Translations under genes and position numbers: made by a program
Source: Spirochaetaceae bacterium
Lineage (GTDB): Bacteria > Spirochaetota > Spirochaetia > DSM-27196 > PWMO01
NCBI GenBank assembly: GCA_003558175.1
Contig: PWMO01000314.1
Location: forward strand, 1 to 6,850
DNA: 6,850 nucleotides
Direction of reading: 5' to 3'
The notes under the pieces: model-generated
What the model saw: the letters and a program-made list of their open reading frames with translations, nothing else
Databases searched by the model: none
Told to the model about the DNA's origin: nothing
Shown: positions 4,961 through 6,850 of the stretch, in pieces
How positions within the stretch are numbered: the first letter of the stretch is position 1
Layout of the letters: the number at the start of each line of letters is the position of its first letter

Positions 4961-6697
4961 CTACCCCGCTGCGCCGGATTGCTCGAGTTTGGCCCAGCTG
5001 TCACGCAGCGAAACGGTACGGTTGAAAACCGGTGCGTCCAGACTGCTGTCTCTGGAGTCGGGGCAGAAGTAGCCGTGGCGCAAGAACTGAAACGTGGTGC
5101 CGACGGGCGCCTCGCGCAACGACGGTTCAACCTTGCACTGCTTCAACACGCTAAGTGACTCCGGATTCAGGTAACTGGTATATTCGCGTCCCTCGCGCTG
5201 TGCCTGATCGGCCGGATTTGCCACCGAAAAGAGCCGGTCGTACAGCCGAACTTCCGCGTCCACCGCGTGATCTGCCGACACCCAGTGCAGCGTTCCTTTC
5301 ACCTTGCGTCCGTCGGGTGTTGTCCCGCCGGCCGACTCAGGATCGTAGCTGCAGCGCAACTCGACAACGTCTCCGGTTACCGGATGCTTCACAACCTCGT
5401 TACAGGTGATGTAGCAGGCGTGTTTCAGCCGTACTTCGCGTCCGGGCGCAAGCCGAAAAAACTTCTTTGGCGGATCCTCGCGGAAATCTTCCCGCTCGAT
5501 ATAGATGACGCGCGAGAACGGGAGCAGCCGCGTTCCCGCGTCCGGATCCTCCGGGTTGTTGTCTGCCTCGACCTGTTCAACCTTCCCTTCGGGGTAGTTC
5601 TCAATCACCACTTTCAGCGGATCGAGCACCGCCATCACTCGCGGTGCACGCCGGTTGAGATCTTCGCGCAGATGGAACTCCAGCATCGCGATGTCTATCT
5701 GACTGTTGGTCTTGGACACACCGATCGAACGGCAGAAATTGCGGACCGCTTCGGGACTGTATCCGCGGCGACGCATCCCGCAGATTGTCGGCATGCGCGG
5801 GTCATCCCAGCCGGAGACGTGACCCTCACGTACCAGCTCGAGCAGGCGCCGCTTGCTCATGATGGTGTACCCCAGGTTCAGCCGGGCAAACTCGATCTGT
5901 CGCGGCCGATTGGGCGCTGCGGCATCGAGCGCATCCAGAAACCAGTCGTACAGCGGACGATGATTCTCAAACTCCAGCGTGCAGATAGAATGCGTAATAC
6001 CCTCGATCCAGTCGGACTGTCCGTGCGCCCAGTCATAGGTAGGATAGATGCACCAGGCGTCGCCGGTGTTTGGATGGTGCTGACGACGAATGCGATACAT
6101 GATCGGGTCGCGCAGATTGATGTTGGGCGCGGCCATGTCTATGCGGGCACGCACCACTCGACTACCGTCGGCAAACTCGCCCGAACGCATGCGCCGAAAG
6201 AGATCGAGGTTTTCCTCGATGGTTCGATCGCGGAACGGGCTGTTCCTTCCAGCCTCCGTCGGGGTGCCGCGAGTCTCGCGAATCTGATCGGCACTCTGAT
6301 CGTCCACGTAGGCGAGCCCCTTCTGGATCAGCCGCTCGGCGAACTCGTAGAGCTGTTCGAAGTAGTCGGAGGCGAAGAAGAGCCGCTCTTCCCAGTCAAA
6401 CCCCAGCCATCGTACATCCTCTTTGATCGACTCAATGTACTCCACCTCTTCCTTCTCGGGGTTGGTGTCGTCAAAACGCAGGTTGCACTTGCCGCCGTAC
6501 TCCTCGGCAATACCGAAGTTCAGCACGATGGACTTGGCGTGCCCGATGTGCAGATACCCGTTTGGCTCGGGAGGAAAGCGAGTGTGAACCTTGCCGTCGT
6601 ACGTACCGGCGGCGTTGTCGGCGTCAATAAGTGAGCGAACAAAGTCAGTAGTGCCCGTCTCGCGGGATGCAGGCTCGGAAGGATTCTGTTTGTCCAT
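4961..6697 (-). CDS. glnS: Glutaminyl-tRNA synthetase
   Basis: This 578-residue class I aminoacyl-tRNA synthetase charges tRNA-Gln with glutamine in the cytoplasm; the Escherichia coli enzyme is 554 residues. The catalytic domain begins with [17 protein letters not shown], containing the HIGH signature at 50-53. [11 protein letters not shown] (73-83), [19 protein letters not shown] (219-237) and [14 protein letters not shown] (239-252) are GlnRS-type sequences, and the KMSKS-equivalent is IMSKR (279-283). The remainder to residue 578 is the two-barrel anticodon-binding region. The family-specific blocks distinguish it from glutamyl-tRNA synthetase. An in-frame TAG at 6713-6715 and no start codon between it and 6697 fix the ATG, which has no Shine-Dalgarno. 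The N-terminus is about ten residues longer than in E. coli. Presence of GlnRS implies direct Gln-tRNA formation rather than sole reliance on the GatCAB amidotransferase route. pgmB follows 76 bases downstream, probably in one transcript. Confidence 0.97.
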   Translation of the reverse strand: MDKQNPSEPASRETGTTDFVRSLIDADNAAGTYDGKVHTRFPPEPNGYLHIGHAKSIVLNFGIAEEYGGKCNLRFDDTNPEKEEVEYIESIKEDVRWLGFDWEERLFFASDYFEQLYEFAERLIQKGLAYVDDQSADQIRETRGTPTEAGRNSPFRDRTIEENLDLFRRMRSGEFADGSRVVRARIDMAAPNINLRDPIMYRIRRQHHPNTGDAWCIYPTYDWAHGQSDWIEGITHSICTLEFENHRPLYDWFLDALDAAAPNRPRQIEFARLNLGYTIMSKRRLLELVREGHVSGWDDPRMPTICGMRRRGYSPEAVRNFCRSIGVSKTNSQIDIAMLEFHLREDLNRRAPRVMAVLDPLKVVIENYPEGKVEQVEADNNPEDPDAGTRLLPFSRVIYIEREDFREDPPKKFFRLAPGREVRLKHACYITCNEVVKHPVTGDVVELRCSYDPESAGGTTPDGRKVKGTLHWVSADHAVDAEVRLYDRLFSVANPADQAQREGREYTSYLNPESLSVLKQCKVEPSLREAPVGTTFQFLRHGYFCPDSRDSSLDAPVFNRTVSLRDSWAKLEQSGAAG

Positions 6698-6711
6698 AAT
6701 AGATTGGCCTG

Positions 6712-6740
6712 ACTATAGCGGCTTGCGCCTCATTTTTCAA
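6712..6740 (-). promoter_or_regulatory. Promoter of glnS, very close to its start codon
   Basis: The minus strand shows TTGAAA (6735-6740), a 17-base spacer and TATAGT (6712-6717), matching the consensus at five of six -35 and five of six -10 positions. Initiation is expected near 6705, leaving a leader of about 8 bases, too short for a Shine-Dalgarno, and none is present. The -35 box overlaps the stop codon of the upstream gene (6737-6739). Confidence 0.7.
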
Positions 6741-6850
6741 GGCTGAAGGATTGCGGCAGCGATATGGCGCAAGAGCGAAGCCGTCGCCGCGGGCAGCGGG
6801 GCCGACACCTCCATCAGGGCCGCCGGGCTGCGCTGCCGGTCCCTCTCCCA
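6737..6850 (-). CDS. C-terminal end of an unidentified gene, partial at right edge
   Basis: A minus-strand frame is open from the right edge to a TGA at 6737-6739 and supplies 37 residues (ending RHIAAAILQP). Support is composition: by my count about 31 of 37 codons end in G or C, as in the neighbouring genes, and the peptide has ordinary amino-acid content with hydrophobic alanine/leucine stretches. One alternative minus frame is closed by a stop within 12 codons; the other stays open but reads as Gly/Pro-rich noise into glnS. I do not recognise the protein. Its stop overlaps the glnS -35 box, so the genes are adjacent in the same direction with the glnS promoter at the junction. Confidence 0.5.
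   Translation of the reverse strand, partial: WERDRQRSPAALMEVSAPLPAATASLLRHIAAAILQP

Noticed and set aside
4885..5130. Extended N-terminus of pgmB starting inside glnS
   Set aside because: The extra 82 residues are glnS read out of frame, unlike any HAD protein. The AGGAGG before 4884 and alignment of FDLDG to residue 7-11 place the start at 4884.
5267..6634. 455-codon open frame on the plus strand opposite glnS
   Set aside because: It lies wholly antisense to a certain glnS, has no ribosome-binding site, and its residues do not form recognisable domains. Long antisense frames are expected opposite GC-rich genes with biased third positions.
6763..6850. Plus-strand frame starting at ATG 6763 and running off the right edge
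   Set aside because: Its composition is arginine-rich and repetitive, it has no ribosome site, and it competes with a more protein-like minus-strand frame over the same bases.

Overview
The window is about 60% GC by eye and reads as ordinary chromosomal DNA from a free-living bacterium. The ribosomal protein S4 N-terminus (RGKIVRRLGTNIYGNP) and the Cys-free S4 form recall spirochaete proteins from memory, and a 'VVSC' lipoprotein signal with relaxed lipobox fits that, so Spirochaetota (Spirochaeta-like) is my tentative guess. No search was run. I see no phage, insertion sequence, CRISPR array, rRNA or convincing tRNA gene.

Layout from left to right. (1) 1-162, minus: the first 54 codons of a secreted lipoprotein, running off the left edge. 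(2) 163-601: a gene-poor stretch with a good minus-strand promoter (392-420) and a G-rich, partly repetitive patch (459-516). (3) 602-1390, minus: a self-contained rpsD (S4) unit with promoter, short leader, Shine-Dalgarno, gene and strong intrinsic terminator. (4) 1416-3149, minus: a DEAD-box RNA helicase with a complete core and a long basic, disordered-looking tail. (5) 3150-3387: a divergent intergenic region with promoters facing both ways. (6) 3388-4212, plus: an aldo/keto reductase starting at GTG. (7) 4225-4884, minus: beta-phosphoglucomutase, tail to tail with the reductase across 12 bases. (8) 4961-6697, minus: glutaminyl-tRNA synthetase, 76 bases upstream of pgmB and probably co-transcribed with it. 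(9) 6737-6850, minus: the last 37 codons of an unidentified gene, cut by the right edge.

The genes do not form one pathway. Three (rpsD, helicase, glnS) concern translation and RNA handling; the other two complete ones (aldo/keto reductase, pgmB) are small-molecule or sugar-phosphate enzymes. The most notable pattern is in gene starts. The lipoprotein, rpsD, the reductase and pgmB have clear Shine-Dalgarno sequences. The helicase and glnS have none; instead each has a promoter-like -35/-10 pair with a 17-base spacer placed almost on the ATG, and an in-frame stop just upstream that rules out an earlier start. This predicts leaderless or nearly leaderless mRNAs for those two. I found nothing that looks like a previously undescribed multi-gene system; the findings are modest regulatory and architectural points.
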